This document shows, in pieces, positions 26,601 to 35,017 of a stretch of DNA of 64,000 bases. How positions within the stretch are numbered: the stretch's first letter is position 1; every line of letters begins with the position of its first letter. The translations under genes were made by a program, and so were the position numbers. The stretch is from NCBI RefSeq assembly GCF_024198255.1, contig NZ_JAJVKW010000012.1, positions 186,001-250,000 on the forward strand, in the 5' to 3' direction. Source of the stretch: Myxococcus guangdongensis. GTDB taxonomy: Bacteria > Myxococcota > Myxococcia > Myxococcales > Myxococcaceae. The notes under the pieces are model-generated. The model was not told the DNA's origin, ran no database searches, and saw nothing but the letters and a program-made list of their open reading frames with translations.

Positions 26601-26921
26601 ATGTCTCCAGCTGATGACGAAGCGCTGTCCGACATCTCCCGGCGGTGGAAGTCCGCGCTCCTCATCGAGCGTTGGAGGTCACTCCCTGCCGCGTCCCGCG
26701 AAGAGGTCCTCGCCGACATGGAGGACTCATCACGCACGCTCCGCGACCACGACCGCCAACTGTCCGAGTCCTTCGTCGCCGCGATGGACGCGCTCGATGT
26801 CGTCGGCCTCGATGGAACGCTGCACCTCTGGACCCAGGCCACGGAGGATGTGCGGCACCTGCTCGACGAAATCACGCGCCTTCGCGCCGAGCTCCAACGC
26901 GAGCGCACCCGCCTCAAGTAG
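26601..26921 (+). CDS. small protein of unknown function upstream of parA
   Basis: 106 residues from the ATG at 26601, which has a strong ribosome site (GGAAGGAAGA). Sequence begins MSPADDEALSDISRRWKSAL and ends in a charged helical stretch, ITRLRAELQRERTRLK, likely a short coiled coil. No signal peptide or known domain. It lies between the parS satellite and parA on the same strand, so it may be a species-level accessory of the segregation locus, but only position suggests that. A longer open frame on the opposite strand here is a shadow. Confidence 0.6.
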   Translation: MSPADDEALSDISRRWKSALLIERWRSLPAASREEVLADMEDSSRTLRDHDRQLSESFVAAMDALDVVGLDGTLHLWTQATEDVRHLLDEITRLRAELQRERTRLK

Positions 26922-26929
26922 CCCACGCG

Positions 26930-26945
26930 CCTCCTTATAAGGAGG
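26930..26945. promoter_or_regulatory. perfect 16-bp palindrome upstream of parA
   Basis: CCTCCTTATAAGGAGG is fully symmetric and lies 9 bases after the small gene's stop and about 270 bases before parA. It could be a short transcription terminator stem, an operator, or, since it contains AAGGAGG, an RNA element pairing with a ribosome site. Nothing decides between these. Confidence 0.4.
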
Positions 26946-27213
26946 GCATCCGAGCGGGCTCGAGCCCACACCCCGAACCCAGGATGCCAAGGCACCGCTC
27001 GCCGGGTTCTCCAGCATGAAGACCACTCTTCCAAGTCTTCGGAATCAGGCCGTTTGGCCGGCTGGCAGGCCCTCGGATGAAGCGTCCGCGTAACGTGCGC
27101 CGCGAATTTGATCCAACACCGAGGCGCATGTTAGCAGCGGGATCAGCGTGCAACCGTGCACCGCATCACGCACGGCGCCTGGCTCTCGCCGGGCATGAGA
27201 GAGGATGGGGCTC

Positions 27214-28017
27214 GTGGGTCGAATCATCTGCATCTCCAATCAGAAGGGCGGCGTGGGCAAGACGACCACCGCCATCAACCTGGCCGCGAGCCTGGCCTCC
27301 GCCGAGCGGCGCACGCTCCTGGTGGACATGGACCCGCAGGGCAACGCTGGCAGCGGCCTGGGCCTCAAGCAGGACAAGCTCCACGGCACCATCTACGACG
27401 CGCTCCTCAATGGACGCCCCATGAAGGAGCTGTTCCACCCCACCGAGCTGCGCTACCTCCAGGTCGTCCCCGCCACGCCCGACCTCACCGGCGCCGAGGT
27501 GGAGCTCGTCGGCCAGGAGAACCGCGAGTTCCGCCTGCGCGACGCCTTGCGTCCGCTCGCCGCCGAGTTCGACTACATCATCATCGACTGCCCGCCCTCG
27601 CTCGGGCTGCTCACCCTCAACGCGCTGTCCGCCGCAGACTCCGTCCTCATCCCGCTGCAGTGCGAGTACTACGCGCTCGAGGGCCTCTCCCAGCTGACGC
27701 ACACCATCGACCTGGTGAAGCAGGGCCTCAACCCGGACCTGAAGATGGAGGGCATCCTCCTCACCATGTTCGACGCGCGCGCCAACATCGCCCACCAGGT
27801 GGTGGAAGAGGTGCGCGGCTACTTCAAGGACCAGGTCTTCCAGGTCGTCGTCCCGCGCAACGTGCGCCTGTCCGAGTGCCCGTCCTTCGGCAAGCCCATC
27901 ATCCTCTATGACATCAAGTCGAAGGGCTGCGAGAGCTACCTGGCGCTCGGCCGCGAGTTGATGAAGCGCGACACCCCCAAGTCCCCCCGTCAGGCTCCCC
28001 GTCGTCGGGTGGCCTGA
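27214..28017 (+). CDS. parA: ParA, chromosome-partitioning ATPase
   Basis: 267 residues from GTG 27214, which has AGAGG at proper spacing; the ATG at 27205 would add three residues but has its ribosome site too close. Residues 11-18 are the deviant Walker A KGGVGKTT, with the signature Lys near the start, then LLVDMDPQGNAGSG (A'), and DYIIIDCPPSLG (Walker B). LIPLQCEYYALEGLSQL is typical of Soj/ParA. ParA binds DNA non-specifically as an ATP dimer and pulls ParB-parS complexes. First gene of parA-parB-bacM. Confidence 0.97.
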   Translation: MGRIICISNQKGGVGKTTTAINLAASLASAERRTLLVDMDPQGNAGSGLGLKQDKLHGTIYDALLNGRPMKELFHPTELRYLQVVPATPDLTGAEVELVGQENREFRLRDALRPLAAEFDYIIIDCPPSLGLLTLNALSAADSVLIPLQCEYYALEGLSQLTHTIDLVKQGLNPDLKMEGILLTMFDARANIAHQVVEEVRGYFKDQVFQVVVPRNVRLSECPSFGKPIILYDIKSKGCESYLALGRELMKRDTPKSPRQAPRRRVA

Positions 28018-28111
28018 AACCCTTGCCGCGCGCCGTGCGCCACCGTCACGCGCGGTCCGCTCGCGCCGCCCATGCCCGCCGTGAGCCGACTCATGGCGCT
28101 GGAGTCATGTC

Positions 28112-29005
28112 TTGGTGAAAGCAGACACGCAGAAACGCGCCCTCGGTCGCGGCCTCTCCGCGCTCATCCCCCAGGCCGCTCCCGGTGGCGGCAAGGCCGC
28201 CGAGCAGGCCGCGCTCAAGGCCGGCGTCCTCAAGCTCCCGATTGAGTCCATCCACCGGGACAAGGACCAGCCTCGTCATCACTTCGACGAGGAGAAGCTC
28301 AAGGAGCTCACCGAGTCCATCCGCGTACAGGGCGTCATCCAGCCCATCCTCGTGCGCAAGGACCAGGACGGCTACCGCATCATCGCGGGTGAGCGCCGGT
28401 GGCGAGCGTCCCAGGCCGCGGGCCTCAAGGAGGTCCCCGCCATCGTCAAGGAGGTCACCGAGGTCCAGGCCTTCGAGCTGGCCCTGGTCGAGAACCTCCA
28501 GCGCGCGGACCTCAACCCGATTGAAGAGGCCGAGGGCTACAAGCGCCTCTCCGACGAGTTCAAGCTCACGCAGGATCAGATCAGCCAGCGCGTGGGCAAG
28601 GAGCGCTCGACGGTGGCCAACGCCCTGCGCCTCCTGGCCCTGCCCGCGGACGTCAAGGGTATGGTGGCGGACGGTTCGCTGAGCATGGGACATGCGCGCG
28701 CGCTGTTGGGCGTGCCCCGGCTGCCGGAGCTACAGAACCTGGCCAAGCAGGTGGCCGAGAAGAAGCTCTCCGTGCGTGACACGGAGCGGCTGGTCCAGCA
28801 GAGTCGCTCCAACGGCAAGAAGGATGCGGGCAAGACGCCGCCGAAGCAGAGCCCGCAGGTGAAGTCCCTGGTGGAGGAGCTCCAACGTCGATTGGGGACG
28901 AAGGTCCGGTTGACCGAACGAAGCCCCGGAAAGGGCACCATCGAGGTGGACTTCTTCTCCTACGATGACCTGGACCGGCTGTTGAAGCTGCTCAGGAAGG
29001 AGTAG
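28112..29005 (+). CDS. parB: ParB, parS-binding CTPase clamp
   Basis: 297 residues from TTG 28112 (GTG 28115 is an equally likely start, giving 296). The N-terminus KRALGRGLSALIPQ is the ParA-stimulating Arg-rich peptide found in Spo0J/ParB proteins. The CTP-binding part has the GERRWRAS box and ENLQRADLNPIEEA. The helix-turn-helix region DQISQRVGKERSTVANALRLL reads parS, and the last 45 residues (VEELQRRLGTKV...LDRLLKLL) are the dimerisation domain. It lies 94 bases after parA and 3 bases before bacM. Its targets are the palindromes at 20.8-24.5 kb. Confidence 0.97.
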   Translation: MVKADTQKRALGRGLSALIPQAAPGGGKAAEQAALKAGVLKLPIESIHRDKDQPRHHFDEEKLKELTESIRVQGVIQPILVRKDQDGYRIIAGERRWRASQAAGLKEVPAIVKEVTEVQAFELALVENLQRADLNPIEEAEGYKRLSDEFKLTQDQISQRVGKERSTVANALRLLALPADVKGMVADGSLSMGHARALLGVPRLPELQNLAKQVAEKKLSVRDTERLVQQSRSNGKKDAGKTPPKQSPQVKSLVEELQRRLGTKVRLTERSPGKGTIEVDFFSYDDLDRLLKLLRKE

Positions 29006-29008
29006 CGC

Positions 29009-29458
29009 GTGGCGCTCCTTGGCGGGAAGAAAGACGAAGCACCCAGCAGGCCCTTGTTCAAGCGGGAGGAGGAATCCGTGTCGCAGCGCTCTGGTGAGGT
29101 CCATACGCTTCTGGGCAAGGGAAGCGAGTTCGAGGGGAAGCTCACCTTCGAGGGACAGGTCCGTATCGACGGGAAGTTCCAGGGGCAGATCATCACCAAG
29201 GACGTGCTCGTCATCGGTGATGGCGCCAAGGTCCAGGCCGAAATCCAGGCCGGCACCGTCATCATCAACGGGCAGGTCGAAGGCAACGTGAAGGCGACGC
29301 AGATCATCGAGCTCAAGACGCCCGGTCGCGTGAAGGGCAACCTGGAGACGCCGTCCCTGTCGATGGACCGGGGCGTCATCTTCGAGGGCTCGCTGAAGAT
29401 GGAGAACCTGGGCGGCAACACCACCCGTCCTCCTCCTCCTGGCGGCGAGAAGAAGTAG
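29009..29458 (+). CDS. bacM: bactofilin, BacM-like
   Basis: 149 residues, starting at GTG 3 bases after parB. The core from about residue 28 to 125 is a right-handed beta-helix with short hydrophobic repeats (FEGKLTFEGQVRIDGKFQGQ, VLVIGDGAKVQAEIQAGTVI). Flexible tails flank it, the C-terminal one Pro-rich. Bactofilins polymerise into fibres without nucleotide. M. xanthus BacM is encoded next to parAB, has about this length and is N-terminally processed; other M. xanthus bactofilins scaffold ParABS. An in-frame GTG at residue 24 (SQRSGEVHTLL) lies close to where processing is expected. Name given by position and length. Confidence 0.9.
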   Translation: MALLGGKKDEAPSRPLFKREEESVSQRSGEVHTLLGKGSEFEGKLTFEGQVRIDGKFQGQIITKDVLVIGDGAKVQAEIQAGTVIINGQVEGNVKATQIIELKTPGRVKGNLETPSLSMDRGVIFEGSLKMENLGGNTTRPPPPGGEKK

Positions 29459-29461
29459 CCG

Positions 29462-30001
29462 GTGCGGCGCGCCAGGCACATCGCGTCCGGCGTGGTGCTG
29501 GCGCTGTCGATGCTGTCCGGGTGCAAGGGCTGCGACGGGGGGAAGGACTCCCCCGACGCGTCCTCCCCGGAGCAGACGTCGCGCTCGGGTGTGAAGGTGC
29601 CGCTGCCCGAAGGTTGGTCCGCGCAGGTGGCTCCCGATGACAGCTTCCAGGCGGGCCCTCCCGGCCGCCCGGTGCTGCGGGTGGACCTGCGACGCGGCAA
29701 GGGCGAGGAGATGTCCTCCGTGGAGGACCTGGCGGACCGGGTGCGCTCGGAGTCGAAGAACTTCGAGGTGTCCCTCGACCAGGAAGAGGAGAAGGACACC
29801 TACGCGCTGTTGCGCGTGACGCTGGCGCCCAAGCACGGTGACGGCGGCATCGGCGCCGCGGCGCCCGCGCTCTTCGGGGCGCGCCGCGTGGGCAACGACT
29901 TGTTCCTCTGCGCGACGCTGCCGGGGGCCACGCCGGAGGATGTGCGGCTGGCCACCGAGGCGTGCCGCGAAATCGAGATCCAGGCGGCCCAGCCGCGCTG
30001 A
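29462..30001 (+). CDS. lipoprotein of unknown function
   Basis: 179 residues from GTG 29462, starting 3 bases after the bacM stop. A lipoprotein signal is clear: basic MRRARH, a hydrophobic stretch, and lipobox LSGC (Cys21), with CKGC right after. The mature part is mostly beta-like (VKVPLPEGWSAQVAPDDSF, VLRVDLRRGKGEEMSS) and resembles small outer-membrane lipoproteins that carry a PsbP/Mog1-like fold, but I cannot place it in a family. Close spacing suggests co-transcription with parA-parB-bacM; a functional tie is unproven. Confidence 0.8.
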   Translation: MRRARHIASGVVLALSMLSGCKGCDGGKDSPDASSPEQTSRSGVKVPLPEGWSAQVAPDDSFQAGPPGRPVLRVDLRRGKGEEMSSVEDLADRVRSESKNFEVSLDQEEEKDTYALLRVTLAPKHGDGGIGAAAPALFGARRVGNDLFLCATLPGATPEDVRLATEACREIEIQAAQPR

Positions 30002-30485
30002 GCCTCACGGCGCACCGGGGTCTCCCGGGCGCGATGTCCCCGCTCATCTCCGCGCGTCTTCCGCCGTCGTGCCTCGGCGGGGCCCGTCCTTCGCACGTCC
30101 CATGCTCACGCGGCGTCGTGTCTCGGCGGCATCCGCCCTTCGAGTGTCCCATGCTCACGCGGCGTCGTGCCTCGACGGGAGCGCACGAGACGCTGTCTGC
30201 TCGGGGCGCTCCCTTCGCCGCGGCACCACTGCTCCTCGTGGAACATCTGCCTCGGCGCCATCGGCGCAGACCCAGACGGTGCTCCCTCCCCACTGCGAGC
30301 AGGCGGGCAGGAGGGCCCCGTTCCACTCGCCTCCCCCACGAGCGCAACGCGGCATGCGCTGGGGCGTCTGTGCCTGGGACTCGGACCTCACGGGTGGGCT
30401 GTTCCCCGGGGGTGACGGCTTCGCGAGGATGGGCGGGTCGCTGCTCGAGGCCGGCGTTGAACGGTGGTTCGTGGTGGAGGTGGTC
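30002..30485. other. 484-base intergenic region with a 49-bp tandem repeat
   Basis: Between the lipoprotein gene and the CoA-binding gene. It contains about 2.4 copies of a 49-base direct repeat beginning CGTCGTG at 30065, 30114 and 30163; the best-conserved part is CCCATGCTCACGCGGCGTCG. The rest has no supported gene, although frames stay open because GC is high. Confidence 0.6.
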
Positions 30486-30953
30486 ATGGACTGGAGAGCG
30501 AATCTCATCGAGGACGACGCGGGCGTCCGGGACGTGCTCACGCGCTCCCGACGGGTGGCGGTGCTGGGCATCCGCCCAGAGAGCCACGCGCACAAGCCCG
30601 CGCACTCGGTGCCCGCCTATCTGGCGAAGCACGGCTACGACATCGTGCCCGTGCCCGTGCACGGTGAGACGGAGCCCATCCTCGGACGGCCCGTGTATCG
30701 CGCGGTGGCGGACATCCCCGGACCGGTGGACCTGGTGCAGGTGTTCCGTCGCCCGGAGGACATCGATGCGCACGTGTCCGACCTGCTCGCCAAGAAGCCG
30801 CACGCGGTGTGGTTCCAGCTGGGCATCCGCAATGACGCAGCGGCCGAGCAGCTCGCGCGCGCGGGCATCCGCGTGGTGCAGGACCGGTGCATGAAGGTGG
30901 AGCTGGCGCGGCTGTCCCAGGAACGGGAGCTGTCCGGAGCGAGTCCTTCGTGA
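30486..30953 (+). CDS. CoA-binding domain protein (YccU/CoA_binding_2 type)
   Basis: 155 residues from the ATG at 30486 with GGAGGTGGTC upstream. The domain reads SRRVAVLGIRPESHAHKPAHSVPAYL, then HGYDIVPVPVHG, then PGPVDLVQVFRRPEDI, and ends GIRVVQDRCMKVELARL, the complete pattern of stand-alone CoA-binding Rossmann proteins similar to YccU. Members bind CoA or nucleotide; no enzyme activity is established. No signal peptide, so cytoplasmic. Confidence 0.9.
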   Translation: MDWRANLIEDDAGVRDVLTRSRRVAVLGIRPESHAHKPAHSVPAYLAKHGYDIVPVPVHGETEPILGRPVYRAVADIPGPVDLVQVFRRPEDIDAHVSDLLAKKPHAVWFQLGIRNDAAAEQLARAGIRVVQDRCMKVELARLSQERELSGASPS

Positions 30954-31150
30954 CGCCCGGGAGCAAGCAGGCGTGGCGCGGTCCTGAACATTCCGCGAGC
31001 GCCAAGCGTCCCACGCATTATGGAAGGATGGAGTGGGGACTTCCCCATTCCGTCGCGAGTCCTTAACCTTGTCGTTACCCCGGCCCGTGGTGGGTGAACA
31101 CCCCGACCCATCCCAGGACCTCCACGCAGCGCCCAGCAAGGAGTCCCCGC

Positions 31151-31336
31151 ATGTCGTTCACCGGAATGCTCCCCCTCCACCTTGCCACCGTGGACCTCAG
31201 CCCCGTGGGTGAGCGGCTGTTCGCCGCGAGCGGGCTGGCCGTCACCGTGCTGGCCGCGCTCTGGTACGCGTGGACGCGCCCCGTCGCGCAGCCCGTGCCC
31301 GTGCGCGTCTCCTCGCGTCGCAACCCGCGCCGTTAG
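31151..31336 (+). CDS. 61-residue single-pass membrane protein
   Basis: ATG 31151 is preceded by AAGGAGTCCCCGC, a good ribosome site. The product has one hydrophobic helix (LFAASGLAVTVLAALWYAW) and a short basic tail ending VRVSSRRNPRR, so positive-inside would place the C-terminus in the cytoplasm. No family recognised. It lies 73 bases from the convergent egtD gene. Confidence 0.6.
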   Translation: MSFTGMLPLHLATVDLSPVGERLFAASGLAVTVLAALWYAWTRPVAQPVPVRVSSRRNPRR

Positions 31337-31409
31337 TCGCGGATGGGCCGTGAAGCCCTCGGGCCCGAGGGCCGGGTGACACCCGACCCCAGGCCCGAGT
31401 CCGGACGTC

Positions 31410-32441
31410 TCAGCCGCGCTTGAGCGCGAGCGACAGGGCGAAGTCTCCCGCCTCGTCCGTCCACCACGCGGCGAGCCCCAGCCCGGCCGCGTCCAGCTCC
31501 GCCTCCACGCGCTGCTGCTCGAACTTGCAGCTGACCTCCGTGCGCAGCACCTCGCCCGCGGCGAAGTCCACGCGGCGCTTGAGCGACTGCATCCACACGG
31601 TCTGCTCGCGCCGCGACACCAGGCGCATCTCCACCCAGCGGTTGTGCTCGTCGAAGGGCGCGAAGTGCTCGAACCCGTTCGGGTCGAAGTCCGCGCCCAG
31701 CTCGCGGTTGAGCACGCGCAGCACGTTGCGGTTGAACTCCGCCGTCACGCCCGCGCTGTCGTTGTACGCGGCGTACAGCCGCTCGCGGTCCTTGATGAGG
31801 TCGGTGCCCAGGAGCAGTCCGTCACCGGGGCGCAGGCCCGAGGACAGCTCCGCGAGGAAGCGCGCGCGCTGCGCGGGCTTCAGGTTGCCGATGGTGCCTC
31901 CGAGGAAGGCCACCAGTCGCCGTCCCCCCTGGGGCAGCCGGTTGAGGTGGTGCTCGAAGTCGCCCACCACCGCGTGCACGCTGATGCCCGGGTACTCACG
32001 CGCCAGCGTCCCCGCCGCGCGGCGCAGGAAGGACTCGCTCACGTCGAAGGGCACGAAGCGCGACAGTTGCCCCGCCGCCTCCATCGCGTCCAGCAAGAGG
32101 CGCGTCTTCTCGCTGGTGCCACTGCCCAGCTCGATGAGCGTCGTCGCGCCGCTCAGCCGCGCCACGTCCCCGGCGTGGGCGAGCAGGATTTCGCGCTCGC
32201 GCCGCGTGGGGTAGTACTCCGGCAGGCGGGTGATGTCGTCGAAGAGCTGGCTGCCGCGCTCGTCATAGAGCCACTTCGGCGACAGCTCCTTGGGGGTGTT
32301 GCACAGCCCCTGGAGCACCTCCTGCTTGAGCGCGCGCCGGGCATCTCCCGGCTTCACGTAGACCTCCACCTTCACCCCGGGGAAGCCATTGGGCTTCTCC
32401 TCGAGCGTCGTCGTCTCCACCGCCTCCACCATCGAGCTCAT
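31410..32441 (-). CDS. egtD: EgtD, L-histidine N-alpha-trimethyltransferase
   Basis: 343 residues. EgtD makes hercynine from histidine with three SAM, the first step of ergothioneine synthesis. Signatures: ELSPKWLYDERGSQLFDDIT at the start, SAM motif LIELGSGTSEKTR, FLGGTIGN, and LLLGTDLIKDRERLYAAYND, all typical of the DUF2260/EgtD family. It follows egtB with a 9-base gap on the same strand, so the two are surely one operon. egtA, egtC and egtE are not in the window; some organisms do without egtA and egtC. Confidence 0.95.
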   Translation of the reverse strand: MSSMVEAVETTTLEEKPNGFPGVKVEVYVKPGDARRALKQEVLQGLCNTPKELSPKWLYDERGSQLFDDITRLPEYYPTRREREILLAHAGDVARLSGATTLIELGSGTSEKTRLLLDAMEAAGQLSRFVPFDVSESFLRRAAGTLAREYPGISVHAVVGDFEHHLNRLPQGGRRLVAFLGGTIGNLKPAQRARFLAELSSGLRPGDGLLLGTDLIKDRERLYAAYNDSAGVTAEFNRNVLRVLNRELGADFDPNGFEHFAPFDEHNRWVEMRLVSRREQTVWMQSLKRRVDFAAGEVLRTEVSCKFEQQRVEAELDAAGLGLAAWWTDEAGDFALSLALKRG

Positions 32442-32450
32442 CGCCTCTCC

Positions 32451-33794
32451 TCACGCCTCTGACGCACAACGAAAGCCGGCGAAAATCTGCCGGCGGATGG
32501 GGTAGTCCCAGTTGCGGAATCCATTGCGGACCGCCACCGGCGCGCTCGCCCACGCTCCTCCTCGCAGCACCTTGTATTCGTCGCCGAAGAACACCTCCGA
32601 GTACTCGCGATATGGGAACGCGCCGAAGCCCGCGTAGGGCTGGAAGTCGCTCGCGGTCCATTCCCACACATCACCCAGCAGGCCCCAGACCCCCTCGGCG
32701 CTCACGCCCTCCGGGTGGCTGCCCACCGGCAACGGGCCCCACGTGTCGCCGCCCAGGTTGGCGTGCGCGGCGGTGGGAGCCGCGTCACCCCACGGGTGCT
32801 CACGCGTCACGCCGCGGGCGCCGTGCGCGGCGCGCTCCCACTCGGACTCCGTGGGCAGACGCTTGCCCGCCCATCGCGCGTAGGCGTCCGCTTCGTACCA
32901 GCACACGTGCTGCACGGGCTCGTCCGTGGGCAGCGGCTCCACCTGACCGAAGCGCCTGCGCAGCCAGGGGCCCTCCCGCTGCGGCAACCAGAACTGCGGA
33001 TGGGCGAGCTTCTGTGCGCGCACGAAGTCCCAGCCCTTCGGGTGCCACCAGCGTGGCGCGTCGTAGCCGCCGTCCTCGATGAAGGCCTGGTACTCGCCGT
33101 TGGTGATGGGGTGCGCGTCCATCAGGAACGGGCGCACTTCGCGCGTGTGCACCGGGCGCTCGTTGTCGAAGGCCCACGGGTGCGTGCTGCCCAGTCGCGC
33201 GACGCCGCCTTGGATGAGCACGGGGTGTCGAGACACGGACACGGGCGTGGGGCGCGCGGGCGTCGGCGGCAGGCGGTACTCCACCTCCGTCATCAACTGG
33301 AGCGTGGCCGCGAGCGTCTCCGCGTGTTGCTGCTCGTGCTGCGCCACCATGCCGAAGACGTATCCACCGGCGAGCAGCGGTGTGTCGCTGTCCTCCGGCA
33401 CGCGCTCGGACAGGTGCGCGCGCACGGCCTCTCGCACGCGCGCGGCGTAGGCGAAGGCGGACTCGGGCGGCAGCAATGGGAGCGTGGAGCGTGTGCTCCG
33501 GGGATGTCGGAAGGCGTCGTAGATGGTGTCGAAGGCCGGGTCCGTCAGGGCCGGGGCGCCGAGCGCGCGCAAGAGCCACTGCTCCTCGTAGTTCGCCACG
33601 TGCGCGACGTCCCAGATGAGCGGCGACATCAGCGGCGAGTGCTGGTTCATCAACACCCGCTCGGGCAACCCGGCGAGCATGCGCAGCACCCGCGCGCGCG
33701 CGGTCTCCAATTGGGCCCAGGCGCGCGCCTTCCACGCCTGCCTCGTTCCATCCCCTGTCGGTGCTGTGGTCGAGCGGCCCATCGTGCGGGACAT
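32451..33794 (-). CDS. egtB: EgtB, iron(II)-dependent sulfoxide synthase of ergothioneine synthesis
   Basis: 447 residues. The N-terminal DinB-like part supplies the iron ligands, visible as His65 (WDVAHVANYEEQ) and the pair His153/His157 (QHEQQHAETLAAT). The C-terminal part is the FGE-sulfatase (formylglycine-enzyme-like) fold: PITNGEYQAFIEDGGY, PVQHVCWYEADAYARWAGKR, LPTESEWERAA, GDVWEWTASDF, and VLRGGAW...RNWDYP. It oxidatively joins hercynine to cysteine or gamma-glutamylcysteine. A fused methyltransferase, as in ovothiol OvoA, is absent, and egtD is adjacent, so ergothioneine is favoured. Confidence 0.95.
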   Translation of the reverse strand: MSRTMGRSTTAPTGDGTRQAWKARAWAQLETARARVLRMLAGLPERVLMNQHSPLMSPLIWDVAHVANYEEQWLLRALGAPALTDPAFDTIYDAFRHPRSTRSTLPLLPPESAFAYAARVREAVRAHLSERVPEDSDTPLLAGGYVFGMVAQHEQQHAETLAATLQLMTEVEYRLPPTPARPTPVSVSRHPVLIQGGVARLGSTHPWAFDNERPVHTREVRPFLMDAHPITNGEYQAFIEDGGYDAPRWWHPKGWDFVRAQKLAHPQFWLPQREGPWLRRRFGQVEPLPTDEPVQHVCWYEADAYARWAGKRLPTESEWERAAHGARGVTREHPWGDAAPTAAHANLGGDTWGPLPVGSHPEGVSAEGVWGLLGDVWEWTASDFQPYAGFGAFPYREYSEVFFGDEYKVLRGGAWASAPVAVRNGFRNWDYPIRRQIFAGFRCASEA

Positions 33795-34017
33795 GGCGGA
33801 CTCAACCTAGGGAGTGCCTGGGCGCGGAGGTAAGTCCCAGGCCCCCGGGGCCCGAGACCCTCGTGTTGGAATGTACGTTTCCGTGGAGAGCGGCCGACGC
33901 GCGAGGTGTGTCGTCACCTCGTCGACACCTCGCGCGGGGCGTGCGCCGCTCGGAGTTCTGTCCACTATCCCCGCGTCGTACAGGGCCCCCGGTCGCGGCG
34001 AGGGGGAGGGGGCCTCT

Positions 34018-34407
34018 ATGCTGCGCGCCATGTCCAGTGCCGCGAAGCACAGCACCGTGCTCGTCGTGGAGGACGAGGACGACATCCGGGCCGCCATCGC
34101 TGAAATCCTCGAAGTGGAGGGCTACGACGTCACCGTGGCCTGCAACGGCCGCGAGGCCATGGAGGAGCTGACGGACGTGCGCTACGTGCCGGGCCTCATC
34201 CTGCTCGACCTGATGATGCCGGAGATGAACGGACACGAGTTCCTCGAGCGACGTAAGTCCATCGCCAGGCTGCGCAACGTGCCGGTGATGGTGCTCACCG
34301 CGGTGACGACGGACATCCCCCATGGCGCCAACGGCCTCCTGCGAAAGCCCTTCTCCGTGGAGGAGCTGCTGGACGCGGTGCGCAGCATGTTGCCCATCGC
34401 CGCGTGA
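34018..34407 (+). CDS. stand-alone response-regulator receiver
   Basis: 129 residues from the ATG at 34018 (a GGGGGAGGGGG site is well placed; ATG 34030 is a second option). Receiver landmarks: VLVVEDEDDIR with the acidic pocket, phospho-acceptor Asp64 in LILLDLMMPEMNG, VMVLTA with the switch Thr, and LLRKPF with the conserved Lys. There is no output domain, so it must act by protein contact, as CheY-like proteins do. No histidine kinase is nearby; its partner is elsewhere. Transcribed divergently from egtB. Confidence 0.92.
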   Translation: MLRAMSSAAKHSTVLVVEDEDDIRAAIAEILEVEGYDVTVACNGREAMEELTDVRYVPGLILLDLMMPEMNGHEFLERRKSIARLRNVPVMVLTAVTTDIPHGANGLLRKPFSVEELLDAVRSMLPIAA

Positions 34408-34425
34408 GGCAGGCCGCGTGCCCGC

Positions 34426-34698
34426 TCACGGCTCGCGCTCCAGCGACAGGAGCGTCAACGTGCGCGAGCGGTCATCCCACGCGTAGCCCAGCACCAGCCC
34501 GTGGCGTGAGAGCCGGTGGTGCCCCGCCCCGCCGCCCTCCGGCAACGGCCCCCTGACCGAAGCGTCCCCCAGCCGCTCCAGCGCGCCCTGGAGCTCGCCG
34601 AAGGCCTCCGCGCTCATGCGCCCCACCTCTCGCCACGCTTGGGGCGAGTAGTGGATCCGATGAGGTCCTTGCGGACGCTGGCGAAGCTGCAGGGGCAT
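34426..34698 (-). CDS. small RelE/ParE-like protein
   Basis: 90 residues from the ATG at 34698; the frame continues upstream but with unlikely composition. The pattern HRIHYSPQAWREVGRMS, then a helix, then GGAGHHRLSRHGLVLGYAWD and RTLTLLSLERE resembles the RelE/ParE toxin fold, in which two helices are followed by an antiparallel sheet. No antitoxin gene sits next to it in the same direction, so it may be a domesticated relative. Converges with the receiver gene 18 bases away. Confidence 0.6.
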   Translation of the reverse strand: MPLQLRQRPQGPHRIHYSPQAWREVGRMSAEAFGELQGALERLGDASVRGPLPEGGGAGHHRLSRHGLVLGYAWDDRSRTLTLLSLEREP

Positions 34699-35017
34699 CG
34701 GCCGGAGCCCTATGCCAATGCCGTGCCCACGCGATGGCGCCTGGGACTCGGAGCCCAGCTGCGGGGGAGAAGGTTTGAGCCTGAAGGAGTTACAGATCAG
34801 CGCCCTGGGAGACGGAAGAAACGACAGGTGGCGAGCGGGCGGGGGCCTGGGAGTCCGGGCGGGGGCAGGGCGAGCGCCGGGGCCCCTCTGAGCGCCGTCC
34901 GGGTGCCCGAGGGGGAGGCGACATCCCGAGCCGTCGCCGTGCGCTGGCTGCCCGTGGATGGCGTACGTGCTCACGTTGACACATGGGGCGACGTGTCCCC
35001 GGACAAGGAGAAGCCAA
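34699..35017. other. intergenic, no supported gene
   Basis: 319 bases between the divergently transcribed RelE-like and membrane-protein genes. It should contain both promoters. High GC keeps several frames open, but none has a ribosome site or family motif. Confidence 0.4.

Noticed and set aside
26940..27020. tRNA-like pattern (GGGCTCGAGCCC resembling a T-arm)
   Set aside because: No matching acceptor stem, D-arm or anticodon arm at correct spacing on either strand.
26372..27034. 220-codon minus-strand frame overlapping the small gene before parA
   Set aside because: Arg/Ser-rich, no ribosome site; the plus-strand gene has GGAAGGA at ideal spacing and better third-position bias.
34426..34698. 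Toxin-antitoxin module
   Set aside because: Only a RelE-like half is visible; the neighbouring receiver gene is on the other strand and not an antitoxin, so a module is not supported.
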